Below are positions 43,664 to 63,288 of a stretch of DNA of 64,000 bases, one piece after another (position 1 is the stretch's first letter; each line of letters begins with the position of its first letter). Made by a program: the position numbers and the translations under genes. The notes below the pieces were generated by a model. That model had not been told where the DNA came from, searched no databases, and worked only from the letters and a program-made list of their open reading frames with translations. Source of the DNA: Musa acuminata AAA Group (Eukaryota; Streptophyta; Magnoliopsida; Zingiberales; Musaceae); NCBI RefSeq assembly GCF_036884655.1, contig NC_088347.1:19035001-19099000 (forward strand), written 5' to 3'.

Positions 43664-45943
43664 ATGGCGGAGCAGCTCACCGACGACCAGATCTCTGAGT
43701 TCAAGGAGGCCTTCAGCTTGTTCGACAAAGACGGAGATGGTTAGATCCCGTCGATCCGATGCTAATCGTTTGTATTACTAATTTCTGTCTCTTTCTTGAT
43801 TGTCATTTCGATTTTTGTGTACTTTTGCCGATTCTTGGATGCTTGTGGTTGTTCTGCTTTCTGTTGGAGCAGAGTGATTTTTGGTTTATTCATTCTGTCC
43901 CCACTAGATTGTTCCTGTGATTCTTTATATTTTCCTTTGTTTTTCTACGTATAGTGATCCATTGTGCTTACATTAGGGTTCATCAGTGGTGTAACGTGGG
44001 TTTTAGGTTCTGTTGTACGAGTCTTTCTGGTTGTATCTTTTAGTAATGGAGCAAAATTCATCTGCGAAAACATTTATTATACCTTCCTCTCAAGATTTAG
44101 GGTTTTCAAAATGTGAGAAATATTACGTTGCTTTAGAAATATATCTTCTTACAAAGTGAGAAAAACAAACAATAATGTAAACAGGTTTGTCTTAACAGCA
44201 ACTTTTTTACCTTATATATTTAGGTGAACCTACAAGTTCTTATGTTAGGTGAGATTCTTATCTTATATATTTAGAAAAAAAAACAATAAAAGTTTGTCTT
44301 ATCACCTTTTGTCCAAGCTAGCAAGTCTGTCTCCTGGTGTTACCGTCGCATGATTGATGTGCCATATTGGATGATTAAACAACGAAAGATAGGTGCTTTA
44401 AAGTTGGGAAATCGGTGAAAATAATGGTTGGTTTAGTTGATGCAATGCCAACCAAAAGAAAAAAAAATGATAATTTACTTTGAAAAGATAACTTATAGCA
44501 GGCCCAACTACCAGTTTCTTGGAAAAAGATAAATAAGATTTGCGAGGAATGCAATTAAGATGGGATAAAGGGGGACTGAGAGATCCATAATCATCATCGA
44601 CTTGCCACCTATATAAAACTGGTACGGCTTGATATCTGTATCACAATTCTATATATGTTGCAAAACTAGTACGTACACTTATGGACAGCAAAAACAGTAC
44701 TATGATACATGGTTAAAAGGGGACAATATATACACACACACTACGAGGATCCAGGCCATAATTGGAGAATGGTAAATGTTGAAATTTGCACTCGAAGAAT
44801 TTAAACAAGTTAAATGACTTCATTGAAGTACCAAACTGCTGTCAGACTAGCAAGTTGTTTACAAGCAGTTTATTTTTGGCTTAATGTGTAAACAATCAAA
44901 TTCTTTCTTGTTTAGTTCCTTCAATAAATAAGCCGAGTTTGAGCCTTGCCTACTATGCAATATGTAGTTATGATATATAAATTAACATTTTTCTTTATAG
45001 GAACAAAATTTTTGTTTGTTGCGACTAGCCAAACTTACTAATGTGCATTGTTATAAAGAAGAAGGAAAATTGTAACTGTTTTAGCTTGAATTAAGAAAGT
45101 CTATATACTTGTGAAAGACTTAATTAGCCTTAAGCTCTTAGTGATCTGCTAAATGGGCTGATCTTGAACAGAGCAGCAATGCTTGCAATCAGATGAGCTG
45201 GCTTGATGGACTTGAGCTAGGGCTAGCTTGGTGGAGCTCAGCTAGTTTACACTCTTAATTTTAAGATACTAATGCATGCTAATACAGCTTCTGAACCATT
45301 TGTGGAAATGAGTGTTATACAAATATACTATATATTTTATTATGTTTTATTTGGTTTAGCAAGTTTCTAAATCTACACATTTGCTAGTTTTATCCTGTAT
45401 GCTTCTGACAAGCTTTGAAAAGTTCTAACTTCTGTTATTCGCTGTAGATCTATCAATGACTGGAGCAAAAATACTTATTTGGATTTTTCTTTTCGATACA
45501 TAATGTTAAATGGGATAAACTTTGCTCCAAATTTTAGTAGTGTATTTATTCTTTTTGGAATTTTAACAGGTTGCATCACCACTAAGGAGCTTGGGACTGT
45601 GATGCGTTCTCTAGGCCAGAACCCTACAGAAGCAGAGTTACAGGACATGATAAATGAGGTTGATGCAGATGGTAATGGGACGATTGACTTTCCTGAGTTT
45701 CTCAATTTGATGGCTCGCAAGATGAAGGATACTGACTCCGAAGAGGAGCTGAAGGAAGCCTTCAGAGTTTTTGACAAGGACCAAAATGGTTTTATCTCTG
45801 CTGCTGAACTCCGTCATGTCATGACAAACCTTGGTGAGAAGTTGACAGATGAAGAAGTTGATGAGATGATTCGTGAAGCTGATGTCGATGGTGATGGTCA
45901 AATCAATTATGATGAGTTTGTGAAAATCATGATGGCAAAATGA
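43664..45943 (+). CDS. CAM: Calmodulin (CaM)
   Basis: Two exons, 43664-43739 and 45570-45943, give 149 residues, the canonical calmodulin length. The 1.83-kb intron splits a Gly codon in the first EF-hand, the usual plant CaM position. EF-hand loops are DKDGDGCITTKE (with Cys in the loop, as in plant CaMs), [24 protein letters not shown] and [12 protein letters not shown], all with complete ligands. [20 protein letters not shown] and the terminal MMAK are typical; the conserved [13 protein letters not shown] helix is intact. It is a cytosolic and nuclear calcium sensor that binds many targets. Near-identical paralogues are usual in plants, so the exact CAM number cannot be given. AATAAAATAAA near 45955 may be the polyadenylation signal. 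Confidence 0.98.
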
Positions 45944-47173
45944 GTCATCAGAGAATAAAATAAATTGTGACTATGCCTATCCAGGTAGTTATCTCAATAA
46001 TCATGTTTACTAGATTGCTCGGCCTTCTTCCCCCTTTATCTCTGTTCATGTGTGGTTCTGTTGTGCTAGGTTGCCTATGTATGAAACCTGCTTTACTTAT
46101 GGTGCTATGAGTTTTGCTTGGATGTAATATGTGGACAATTGTTTTGTCTTTTATTCAACTCTCCCAACTTGTAACAAGGAAGACATCATGTCACTTGGTT
46201 AATTATATATGCAACTCTTCTTTGTTTTTTTCCTTTATGATTATGTTGTAACTAATGCTGCAGTGATGCTACTCAATTGCTGCTTGGCATGCTTGAATTG
46301 ATTTGTGAGGATTCAGGCTAAATACATCTGAACCCCTTCCAATCCCAGAACTCTTGGTTTGTCGAAGCCTTCTGTAGTGAGTTGGCCGTTTAATACTTCA
46401 GCAGTCAATTTGCTTCAGATCCAGGAAGTAGTAGATCATTCTGTACCACCAGGTTGCATATGTAAAATATAAAATGTCTTAAAATACTCTCCTACCATCA
46501 AGAAACTAATGGATTTTTGTCGACTAGCATATGCCATGTGTAGTTATAATCTGATAAAATTTTCCATTTTTTTGCTTCCCTTATAAAATAGTTTTTACAG
46601 AGCAGAAAAATCTATGTGGGTGACAAGTTCTGTGCATCATATCTAGCTATTGCTTGGATGAAATATATTTTTCCATTAATCATTTTCCTGGACAACATTT
46701 TGCAACTTTCTGTTCAGTATATCATTTTCTGATGGCCTTGTTACAACTGTCTTTTGGTCAGCATTCCATTTTCTGGTGGCCTTGTTTGTGGCTTCTTGAC
46801 GCAATTACATTACTTGGGTTGATCCTAATTTCTTTACAAAATACACTGCTTAAATTAGATGTTGGGAACTGAGTTTTTTTCTGAAAAAAAAAAAGAGATT
46901 TATGTAATGTCTAGGAACTTAGTGCATGCCTGTGAGAGCACAAGCAACAAGATCATGGTGTTTCAGGTTATTCAAATAGTGAAGCTTGAAATTGCAGTAT
47001 CTACTCTCAATGTGCTTGAACCAGCTTGCGCTGGACAAATTGTTCTGGATCAGTTGATATTAGATGACTGAAACATGCATCAATATGTTTTCAACTGGTA
47101 ATAAGAGTACACTGAAAGATATCAGTTGTGTGTTTGAACAATTGATGCATACTCAGCTAGTCTTCTACAAGAA
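45944..47173. other. Convergent intergenic region (calmodulin and CRD1)
   Basis: 3' UTRs of both genes and AT-rich spacer. Short frames at 46654-47071 show no domain. Confidence 0.5.
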
Positions 47174-49454
47174 TCAGTAAACAATTTGTGCTTCAAAATC
47201 AGCAAAGTCAACAGATCCAGACTCAACAGGGGGCATGAGGTAGGCAGCCACAAGCTCAGACACCAGTCCAGCAATGAGAGGTATCCTCTTCAAGTTCTTC
47301 ACCACAGGAATATCCTGGCTCTCACCAACGGCAACCAGCTTCTCATTGATCTCCACCATTCTTTCCAGCTTCCTCTTGAACTCGGGATTTTCGACATCCA
47401 AAACAGCTGGGAAAATCCTTGCGGTGGTGCGGTTTGTCTGCGACCATCAATTTGGCAATGTGAGTACCCAAGTAAACATCAATTTGTACTATGACACTGA
47501 CTTACAGAATTTAGTTTTTGCATATGAGTGAGTGTGCCGTATGACATTATAAATCTGTTCCTCTAAGTCTCTCCTAGAAAAGAAGTTCATATATTATCAT
47601 CTGATGACAAAAGCTAGTGCTGCATCATGACATGCATTGTAGTCTTACCACTTGTTATCATTCTTTCATGAGTAGGAAGATTATAAGAGAATTCCTGTTC
47701 ATCTACAATTGTGTCACAATCTGTTGTCTGGATGTGTGATCAGCTGCTTTAGAGTCTGATAAATAAAAGAGGAAGGGTATTTTTTTCTTTTGTCTCCTAA
47801 TTAGATTATAACACAGTGTTAAAGTATCAAAGTTCCATGCCACAGTCAATTTGTATTTTTGACATGCATCACATTTTTTTTTCTCTCCTTGCAGTTGAAA
47901 ATCTTCATTTGTATATAAAAATCTCAGCTCCTTCTGATCCTTGAGAATTCAGTAAGTTAGAAGGATGCTCATGGCAGCATAGAATGCCAAGTTTTCCTCT
48001 GTGTGCTTGCTATCTGGTTAATAAATAAGCAAAGCTGAACTGGCTATATTAGGATTACCTCAATGATGACATGCATGTCGAATTCTTTGGTGTCGAGGCC
48101 AATTCCTTCATAGAAAGCTGTTCGCTGGCAATCATTCAGGTACATGGTCACATAGACCTGCCATAATTGTGAGTTTGATGCAAACAGTTCTCATTAGCTT
48201 TGATAATGAAAGACCTCATTGCCTAATATGGTGTTGACAGGAAAAAGAGAGAAATACCGAGAGGCAGAAGAATCGAGACCACAGCTTGGCCTTCCAGTCA
48301 TTAAGGAACTGTGGCTGAGCTTTGAGCAAAGCAGAGAAGAAGTCACCATGCCTGTTCTCATCCTGGCACCAGTTCTCAAAGTACTTGAAGATTGGATAGA
48401 GTTGGAATTCAGGATTGGCCTTCAGGTGCCTGTATATGGTGATGTATCTCCAGTACCCAATCTTTTCAGATAGGTATGTTGCATAGAAGATGAACTTTGG
48501 CTTGAAGAATGTGTACTTCCTAGCCTTTGTAAGGAAACCCAGATCCAATGCCAAGTTGAAATCAGAAAGCCCTTTGTTCAGAAATCTGCATAAGTTTACA
48601 ATCCTAAGATTAGAAATGTGATGCATCCAAGGCTACATGTCACAAGAAAATAATGGCTCTTTAAAGTAGAATGACCAGCTGCTCTACTTACCCAGCATGC
48701 CTGGCTTCATCTCTGGACATGAGGGAGAAGATCTCAGCCACAACAGGGTTGGTTTTCTGTCTCCAGATTTTTGTCGAAGGTTAGTGACAAAAAAAACTAT
48801 TCCGACTATTATTTGATGATTAATGTGATGAAATAATAATAAAAATGTAGGTTTTGGTAAATTCACAGGAAGCAGCTACTGTTGTCTTCGAGAAAGAACT
48901 CATTCAAAGATTACAGCTTCGACACAGAGCAAAGCTGTTATTGGAAGCTCAGACTGCTAAAAGAGAATGGGGATGAAGGGTCCGACCTTGAGCCTTCGCC
49001 CGAGCTCCTTGTAGAGCAAGAAGCCAGAGAACTCGGCGGTGCACGACCGCTCCAAGAACTCCACGAAGATCTGCCTCAGAGGCCCCTGCATCTTGTCCGC
49101 CGCTTCCTTGAACTCGGGGTTGCGGACGAAGTGCGTCTGGTTGTAGTCGGTCTTGAACTCGTTGAGCAGCGCCTCGAACTCCGCCTGGTTCAGCTTCTTG
49201 TTAATCTCGGTGTTGAACAGCTGCTCCATCTCGTCGAAGTCCGTGGTGTAGAACCTGGGCGTCAGCAGTGTCTCGTTTATCTCGGTCTTGCCCGACTTCT
49301 TCTTCTTAGGCGCGGCGGCAGCAGTGGCGCCGGACTGCGAAGAAGCCAAGACTCTGAGTTGGGAGCTGCGAGGCCTCAAGGTGCCACCTTTTCTGAACTT
49401 GGAGATGGGGTTGATGGGCTTCATGAGAGCCAGCTCTGCTGCTGCTGCTGCCAT
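47174..49454 (-). CDS. CRD1: Mg-protoporphyrin IX monomethyl ester (oxidative) cyclase, chloroplastic
   Basis: Five exons join in phase to 407 residues: 49454-48987, 48756-48692, 48585-48258, 48157-48059 and 47437-47174. The di-iron enzyme (also CHL27/AcsF) closes the fifth ring of chlorophyll, turning Mg-protoporphyrin monomethyl ester into protochlorophyllide on plastid membranes. The N-terminus ([20 protein letters not shown], then basic and Ser-rich to about residue 40) is a transit peptide. [16 protein letters not shown] begins the mature core. Iron-binding carboxylate motifs are [11 protein letters not shown] (about 135-145), [11 protein letters not shown] and DENRHGDFF. The tail [19 protein letters not shown] is typical. 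Length and motifs match the family without gaps, so it should be active. It runs divergent from the transporter gene. Confidence 0.97.
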
Positions 49455-50340
49455 TTTTGCTCCCTCTTAGAATGAGCTTTGAGGGAATCGGTAAGGGTTT
49501 GAGGCTATAAGAAGACGAGAGGCAGCAAATCTTTGAAGTGGAGGGATTGGGGCTCTCATCCATGAAATCTATAGCTTCTAATGAGATGGTGGCATGTGTC
49601 AAGAGAACCATTTGGTGTGCAGTCGGATAGAATTAGAAGCATTGGCCAGGATAGATACAGATGTCCATGCTGACGACACCTGGTCGAGAATACAGTTTAT
49701 TTTTGGTTGTGGTAGTAAGTTAATTTAATTTAATTTTTGTTAGGGTTGCGCTTGAACGTACTTGTCATCTAAAATAAGTTTAAATTATGCAATTTTTTTT
49801 ATCGGAATGTTGCTCAATTAAGATAATGAGATGGAAGATAATTATCAAAATTTATATAAAAAATAACTTCTTTTTGCATTTCTATTGATCATATTTTAAA
49901 AATAGTCTAATTTCTTCCTCCAATTTAATATAGTAAATATATCTCCGAATAATTAAACCCTTCAAGTATGTCTCTTGGCATCCATTCAATAAATTATAAT
50001 TAATCATTACTAATTATTCCCAAATGCCTAAACTATTGTTGTTATCCTCATTCATCATTCTATTATCTATTTTCATCTCTCTTCTTTTTCACCTTTCTTT
50101 TCATGCTTTAATCGTATTTCTAAAGATTATTATTAAACATCAGCATATACTTTGACAAAAACATATAAACATAAATTTCAAGGGATAAATAATTATTTTC
50201 GAAAGATATGAACTCAAATTCAAAGAGATAAATATAAAAACCACTCATTTTGAAGGTGTATAATTTATATTATATATATACATATATACTTATATATAAT
50301 TTCCGCGGACCAAAAGAGAGGAAAAAAAAAAAAAGCAAGA
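49455..50340. other. Divergent spacer between CRD1 and transporter genes
   Basis: The CRD1 leader and promoter are at the left. The rest is AT-rich spacer with no coding region. The transporter leader appears to start near 50340. Confidence 0.5.
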
Positions 50341-51715
50341 AAAGAAATCGAGAGGCGAACAGAAGAAGAAGGAATCCCCGCTGCTGCCGAACGCGTCTCA
50401 GATCGGAACGCTCGGTTAGGTTCCTTACGCGATCGAATGCGTCGGTGCAGGAGGCGCGGGTCCACGATTTGCCCGAGGTAGGTTTTGATCTTTCTCGGCC
50501 GGATCCAGTGAGTTGGATCTGTTATACGTCGGACGATCGTCGTTGTTTCTACCTTTATTCTGAATTCTCTTCATTCTTTCCGATCTTGGACGATTCCGAT
50601 GTGCTTGTGGGTGCGTGAGCAGTGGAATCGCTGTGGGGGTTTTGTCGTTATGATCTGAAATGGTTTCTTGATTCTTACGAGGAAGCAGTCGGTGACGAAT
50701 CTGCCGGACTAATATTTTCTTGAGGTTTTTTCGGATTAAAAGAAAGGGGCTTTGTGAAGGGTGTGAAGATGTAGAAAAGGGAGAAAAGGAGAGTAACGAG
50801 GGATCAATGATTCAAGATTCGACTTAAATAAGTCTTTATACCCTGACTATGCAAGTGAATTTTGGGTAGTTGAACTGTCGAGATCGATGTACTTTATAGG
50901 GTTTTTTACCCTATTCCTGGTGGGGTATTAGGGTTCTTGCAACATTTGCATGAATCGTATCAACGAACTCGACAGTCACTCCGACTTCGGTGGCTTTTCC
51001 TTCTCATAGACATGCCTGTAGATCTTTATTGACTGTAATGTGATGATTCCTTGATAGCATTGCAAGGCATTTGAAGGCTGACTTTATCTTAAGATGCGGT
51101 ACAATTGGGCGGTCAAGATTAAGTTGCACGTACTTCGATGGATATAGCTTAAAATCCGTCCTTTAAATAGTGTTAGACCTTGTGATATTCCATTGTTAAG
51201 TAGAATTGTTTTGTTTACCTGCGAAAGCTAATCACTGTTTTGTCCGCTTCATCTGTTCATGACGCATGTTTTTACAGGTTAAGTGGAGCTGTCCTGACTA
51301 TCCTATATTTTATGTCCCTATTGGGCATTTTGGCCCCTATAATAAGTCTAACATCTGGAGGTTTTCTGTCAGTGGAGTAGAGCTGCCTCTGGACTACTTT
51401 CTTTCATTTCTAGTGCCTCTGAGATCAATGTATAAATAAATGGAGAAATAGACATATTAAAGGAATCACAATTTTTTATACATTGAAACCATGATGCAAT
51501 AGAAGTTGATAACAATTGATGGATTGAAAATCTAAGTGGAAATTTTGAGGATATCTGCTGAGATCAGTGCCTTTTGAAATGCATTTATTGTTCATAACGA
51601 GTAATTGACTTTGTTTGAGCTCGTGGTTTCTGATGTAGGTTCATCCGTGTTGCTATGCAAGCCATCGTTTGGAGATTTATAAACTAAGCTTGACCGGTAG
51701 TACACAATCGACGCC
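50340..51715 (+). other. 5' UTR and leader intron of the transporter gene
   Basis: A GC-richer block at about 50340-50477 ends GCCCGAG/GTAGGTTT. It is followed by a T-rich stretch and an acceptor TCTGATGTAG at 51629-51638. The coding start is at 51716, so a leader intron of about 1.16 kb (50478-51638) is likely, common in plant housekeeping genes. Confidence 0.5.
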
Positions 51716-54700
51716 ATGGCACCTGCAAGCAAGAGTGATAGGAAGGCACCGTTAGATGCAGCTGCTTGGATGTTCAATATTCTAACATCTGTTGGAGTTA
51801 TCATGGTCAACAAGGCCTTAATGGCTACTCATCAATTCAGTTTCGGTAAGCCCATAGAAATTTCCTTTTTATGATTTTCTCATAATATTTAGGGCATAAA
51901 ACAAGTAGATATCTAAAAAATTCCATGCTTGTAAGAAACAGTGTCCCATTTTCATTATGTACAATTCTTATTGAGTTAAGTGTTCCGTGTTTTCTCTTTA
52001 ATGATTATGTTATCTTGAAACTATAGACATTAAAAGATTAATGGCTCTTGATATTTTGCTTTTTTTTCTTCTTTGTATGAAAATTTGTAAGTTTAATATC
52101 TATATTGTTGCAATTGTGCTATTTATTGCTGATTTTTGGATTTTCAGCTGATCTGTTCAATGTTATTCTGTTTTTTTTTTGTGCATTGTAAATACTAAAT
52201 AGTACTTTTGACAGGTATGGTTTATGCTCAACAGTTATGTAACATTATATTCTGCTCTCTTATATTAGGTGTCCATGTCTAGTAAGGTGTTCCTTTCATC
52301 TAATATTTTTTTACCACATGAACTACTACAGTTCTTCAGCAATTCATACTTGACAGCATTTAGCCATTCTTTGGTATATCTTCTGACCTCTTTGCATAAG
52401 GTGCTGTCACTGTAGACTGGATATTTCTAATTGTTGTTTCATGTCAATCCACTAGTTCAAGCTGCTGTTGTCTTAGTCATTGTATGAAAATATTCTACAC
52501 AAACAGTTATATAAAAAATGAAAACATAAATTATGAAACACAATAATCAGAAAACTTGTTATATAAAAACAATCAACTTTTCACCATTATTTAGATTCAA
52601 CTGCAACTTATGTCAATGTTTAGCATAAGTCACAAGCGAAATGGATGTGTATTTCTGCATGCTTATATAACTTTGTAAATCAAGGTAAATATAATAAACA
52701 AGTCTAATAAACCAAGGAAGTTCGTTTATGAATTTTATGAATAGCATTGAAAATAATGCTATATGAAGCAGAGTCCATAAATATCACCTGTAATTCTTTG
52801 GCAATGCCCTTCCATTTTGTAAATGTACCTTTCATTGCTTGCCTCAGTGTAACAATATGTCCTATGCATCACAAGTTACTGACATAAACCAATACTAGTG
52901 AGTTATTAATTAGTTGTGATCAATAGCTATTTATATTACTTTAGGTTGTTCTTTATGAAACTTTGATAATAAATCAACGGGAGATGAATAAAATTTCAGT
53001 TGAAAAAAATGATGCATAAAGAATTCTTAAATCTCAACTCTAGTACTGTCTAATGACATGTATATAAAATTTTACTATCTAGTCTAGCGAAAATTGAATA
53101 ATTTATACTTTTGCAAACACAATCCTTTATTAGGTCTTGACTGCTTTATGATTTTAAGATCCTGAATTTAGATGACTAAATTGCTTTGGAATAACAATTT
53201 ATCTTTGCTTTTGAATTTTTCCTCGTCCTTTGATTTAGGTGGAGAAAGTGCTTTGTATACTAACTCTGCTTTGCTCTTGAATTGTTCCTCATACTTGCTT
53301 TGAAAATGAAATCCTTAGCAAATATAAAATTGAGAAAAATGATAGATTTATAAACTCCATTGGTGAAGTTCCTAACTTAAATGTTAGTTTTAATTTCATT
53401 TAACTCTTACAAGTGTTTTTGCTTGTTTTATAACTCTTTTGTGGTGCACTGTCTTAACTGCAGCTACAACATTAACTGGTCTGCACTTTGTCGCAACCAC
53501 ACTCATGACTATTGTATTTAAGTGGCTGGGATACATTCAAACCTCTCATTTACCTTTATCTGAGCTTATAAAATATGTATTTTTTGCAAACTTATCAATC
53601 GTCGGGATGAATGTTAGTCTGATGTGGAATTCCGTCGGATTTTATCAGGTTCGTTCTGATCACAGACTATAGTTTCCACTGTCTTAGGTATGGAAAATAA
53701 TTTCACAAAGTGACAAACTTTTGTAATGTCATGACAGATTGCCAAGCTGAGTATGATCCCAGTATCATGTCTTCTTGAGGTTGTGTTTGATAAGATTCGT
53801 TATTCTAGGGCAACAAAGCTCAGCATAGTGGTGGTTCTTGTTGGAGTTGCTATATGCACAGTTTCTGATGTGAGCGTGAATTCTAGAGGGCTCATAGCTG
53901 CGACCATAGCAGTTTGGAGCACTTCTTTGCAACAATATGTGAGTAAATAAATATGCAGATTGGCAAATGCTCTCTCATTTGTGCATTGTTGATATTGTTT
54001 TCTTGCATAGCGTATAGACTGAGTGGTTTTTTTAATTTTAATTTTTTGAAATTCGGATGCTGATTGTATTCACTGGCTTATGTAGTATGTGCATTCTCTT
54101 CAAAAGAAATACTCTCTCGGATCGTTCAACCTCATCGGGCATACTGCTCCAGCTCAGGCGATGTCGCTGTTGATGTTAGGGCCTTTTGTTGATTATTGGT
54201 TAACAAGCAAAAGGGTGGACGCATTTGATTACAACGTAACCGTAGTGGTAAGTACCTGATGGTGTTTTCAAACTGCCAACTTTTATGGTGGCTCCTTGTG
54301 TATGTTCTCTCCTATGTTATGATTTGTTTTCATAATAAAAGTTGACTCCTATTATATTTGCTGTTTTCTGCAAACACTTCATCTATTAACTCCTTTAACA
54401 TTTGTGTGCTGCAGTTCTTCATCTTTCTGTCATGCATCATTGCTGTAGGGACCAACCTTAGCCAGTTCATCTGCATCGGACGATTCACAGCAGTGTCATT
54501 TCAGGTCCTTGGGCACATGAAGACGATCCTCGTCTTAGTTTTGGGATTCTTCTTATTTGGAAGGGAGGGTTTCAATTTACAGGTAATATTCGGAATGATC
54601 TTAGCAGTTATGGGTATGTTGTGGTACGGAAATGCATCGTCGAAACCAGGGGGGAAAGAGCGATGGAGTTACTCGTTGCCCATCGACAAATCTCAGAAGC

Positions 54701-54744
54701 ACGGACTGCTCTCAGAATCAGGAGAACACGATGGCAAAGTTTGA
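51716..54744 (+). CDS. Golgi nucleotide-sugar transporter, UDP-rhamnose/UDP-galactose (URGT) type
   Basis: Five exons join in phase to 335 residues: 51716-51845, 53464-53648, 53738-53938, 54086-54247 and 54415-54744. The protein belongs to the NST-KT/TPT group of drug/metabolite transporters, with about ten hydrophobic helices. Signature segments are [70 protein letters not shown], and [19 protein letters not shown]; the Lys in HMKT and the Lys-x-Lys/Arg-like pattern are usual. These resemble the URGT clade more than the UDP-xylose UXT clade, which has a different N-terminus. The role would be to import nucleotide sugar into the Golgi for cell-wall and glycoprotein synthesis, exchanging it for UMP. 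Substrate assignment is by similarity only. The C-terminal tail is hydrophilic. Confidence 0.9.
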
Positions 54745-55008
54745 TCTTTTTTTCTTCCATCATCCCACATGTTGAATCCTAAGCTGAGAGCAGTCTTTGG
54801 CACATGCAGTAGAACCGAAAAGAAGTTGCTGGGGGTTTCCTTCTTCATCCTTGTATTGTTTTAGGATTCCCTCAGGTTATGCTGACTGAGGCACTACAAT
54901 TTTTCATTATTTTCTTATTTAAATATAGAGGAGAAAAATTCTCCATCCCGTTTTATTAAATATCTTATTTTTGTTGTAATATATGGACGTTCCATTCATA
55001 AAATGTTG

Positions 55009-55080
<72 letters not shown>

Positions 55081-56893
55081 CTGCTCATCAAGATAAGCAG
55101 CTTCTCTTCACTGCTACATATGGACTGCAGCCAAATTGATGTAAGGGAAAACTTAAACGGTTCAGAATCGGTTCCACATTGAACTGGAAAATTTTCTTAA
55201 CCTCCAAAATTGAGCTGAACCAATCCACCTTTCATATATAATGATAAATCGAACGAAATCTTGCATCTCATGGGATAAGCTACAATTCTACAATTTCCAA
55301 GTTGAAAAGCATCATGCAGTCGTTCTGGCTTAGCAATAGCTGTATGATAGAATAGAACACAGTAAATGCCACAGTTTCAACATAACATCGTCCGTCTTGC
55401 TACGTAGATAACCCATCACGAATCAAGCACTGTTTGCTGTAGAGGCTGCTCCAAGCCATAACCATCAATTGGCTAATCAGAGCAAGCTAAAAGACTTGGC
55501 ATTTTGGTTTACAAGGAAAAATAATATGACTATGAACATTACACTCCAAGAAAAGACATGACATCCAATATGGAAAGCACCATAACCCTAATTGCAAGTA
55601 ATTTACCCTTGAACATTGGACTCCACGAGAGGAAACATGCAGAGAAGACTGATCCGCGACAGGCGCCAAACAATCATGAAATCTGTCACGTTAATATTGG
55701 AAGCACAAAAACCCAAACTGCAAGTCAAAAGAGCCAGGTGATATTGTTGCAGCATAGCTAAAAGTACCTGACAACCATGCTCAACAAGAACACCTATGTA
55801 GCAGGAACAGTAAACAAGAGACACACCACATATTGATGCAGCACCCCTGTAAAAGATGCAGTACATGTAAATCACGTGCTATCTATTATGCATTTGAAAC
55901 GATGCATCAGTTCAAAGATTCTCCACACATGCACCATAGTGTGTGCGCAGACGGCACATGATCAACTAATACACCGTTTAACATCAACCAAACCAAACCT
56001 TCTGTCCACCAATGGACGAGCAACAAGTATTCATCTTTCAGAAACATTACTCTTCCATAAGCATAGAGACACTTAAAAAAAAGGATAATCCAAGTTAGCA
56101 ACAACATAATCAATACTCACTGAAACAGAAGTTTTCCAGTAAGAGAGACCTCACAATCCACATTTTCCTTCACCATTTCTCTGTCGTATTTGGACAAAAG
56201 AAATACGGCCATTAGACACAGATGATTACCTAAAGGTCCAAAATAATCCAGCTATCTTAACCATAAGATGGTCACTGCCTAACAGGACATTAATCTCAAT
56301 TAAAGTCTCCTATAGTAGTCAAAGACAGTCAACTAGTGAAGATTAACTAAAAATATCAACTTTCGAGTTTTGCAAAGACATATTTTAAACAAAAAATAAC
56401 TAACATAAAAGGCATGCGTACACATACCTGCATTTTTGTGTTGGTTTAAATGAAGGGTTGATTATCTTCAACACTGATGACCTACCTCCCAGGGCAGAAG
56501 TATTAAGAGAATATGTATCTTTAACAGATGAGCATAACGCAACCAACCTTTCAACACTACGTCACCAGGTATCCATTTAGTCGAAAGCCAAATGTCAATC
56601 AGTGTTTCTCATTTGGAATTTGACTTGTATCAAATACTTCTCAGTTCTCTCATCGGGAGGGAATGCCCACAAAAGAATTTATACATCATATATTGGATTT
56701 GCTGCGAGAACAGTTTCACTAGGATGACCAACCAAATGCAATGAGCAAAATGACCAAGAATCGAACTAATAACAATGGTTTCTGAACTCCAGCAGATTGG
56801 GTCAGGTGATTTTTGCCCCTTGCAGAATTCATTCCGATGATTCATACAACATCACATGGTCGAAGAAGGAATGAAACACTGGCTTTAACCATA
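54745..56893. other. Convergent intergenic region (transporter and ERGIC3-like genes)
   Basis: 3' UTRs on both sides and AT-rich spacer. An uninterrupted AT microsatellite occupies 55013-55079. Reading frames at 55487-56113 have no recognised domain. Confidence 0.5.
55013..55079. repeat. AT microsatellite
   Basis: 67 bases of uninterrupted alternating A and T, about 270 bases after the transporter stop codon. Confidence 0.97.

Positions 56894-63288
<6,395 letters not shown>

Noticed and set aside
48882..49475. 197-codon plus-strand frame over the first CRD1 exon
   Set aside because: Antisense shadow. The minus strand encodes the transit peptide and di-iron motif.
50250..50618. 122-codon frame before the transporter
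   Set aside because: Basic, low-complexity translation of the presumed 5' UTR; the true start is at 51716.
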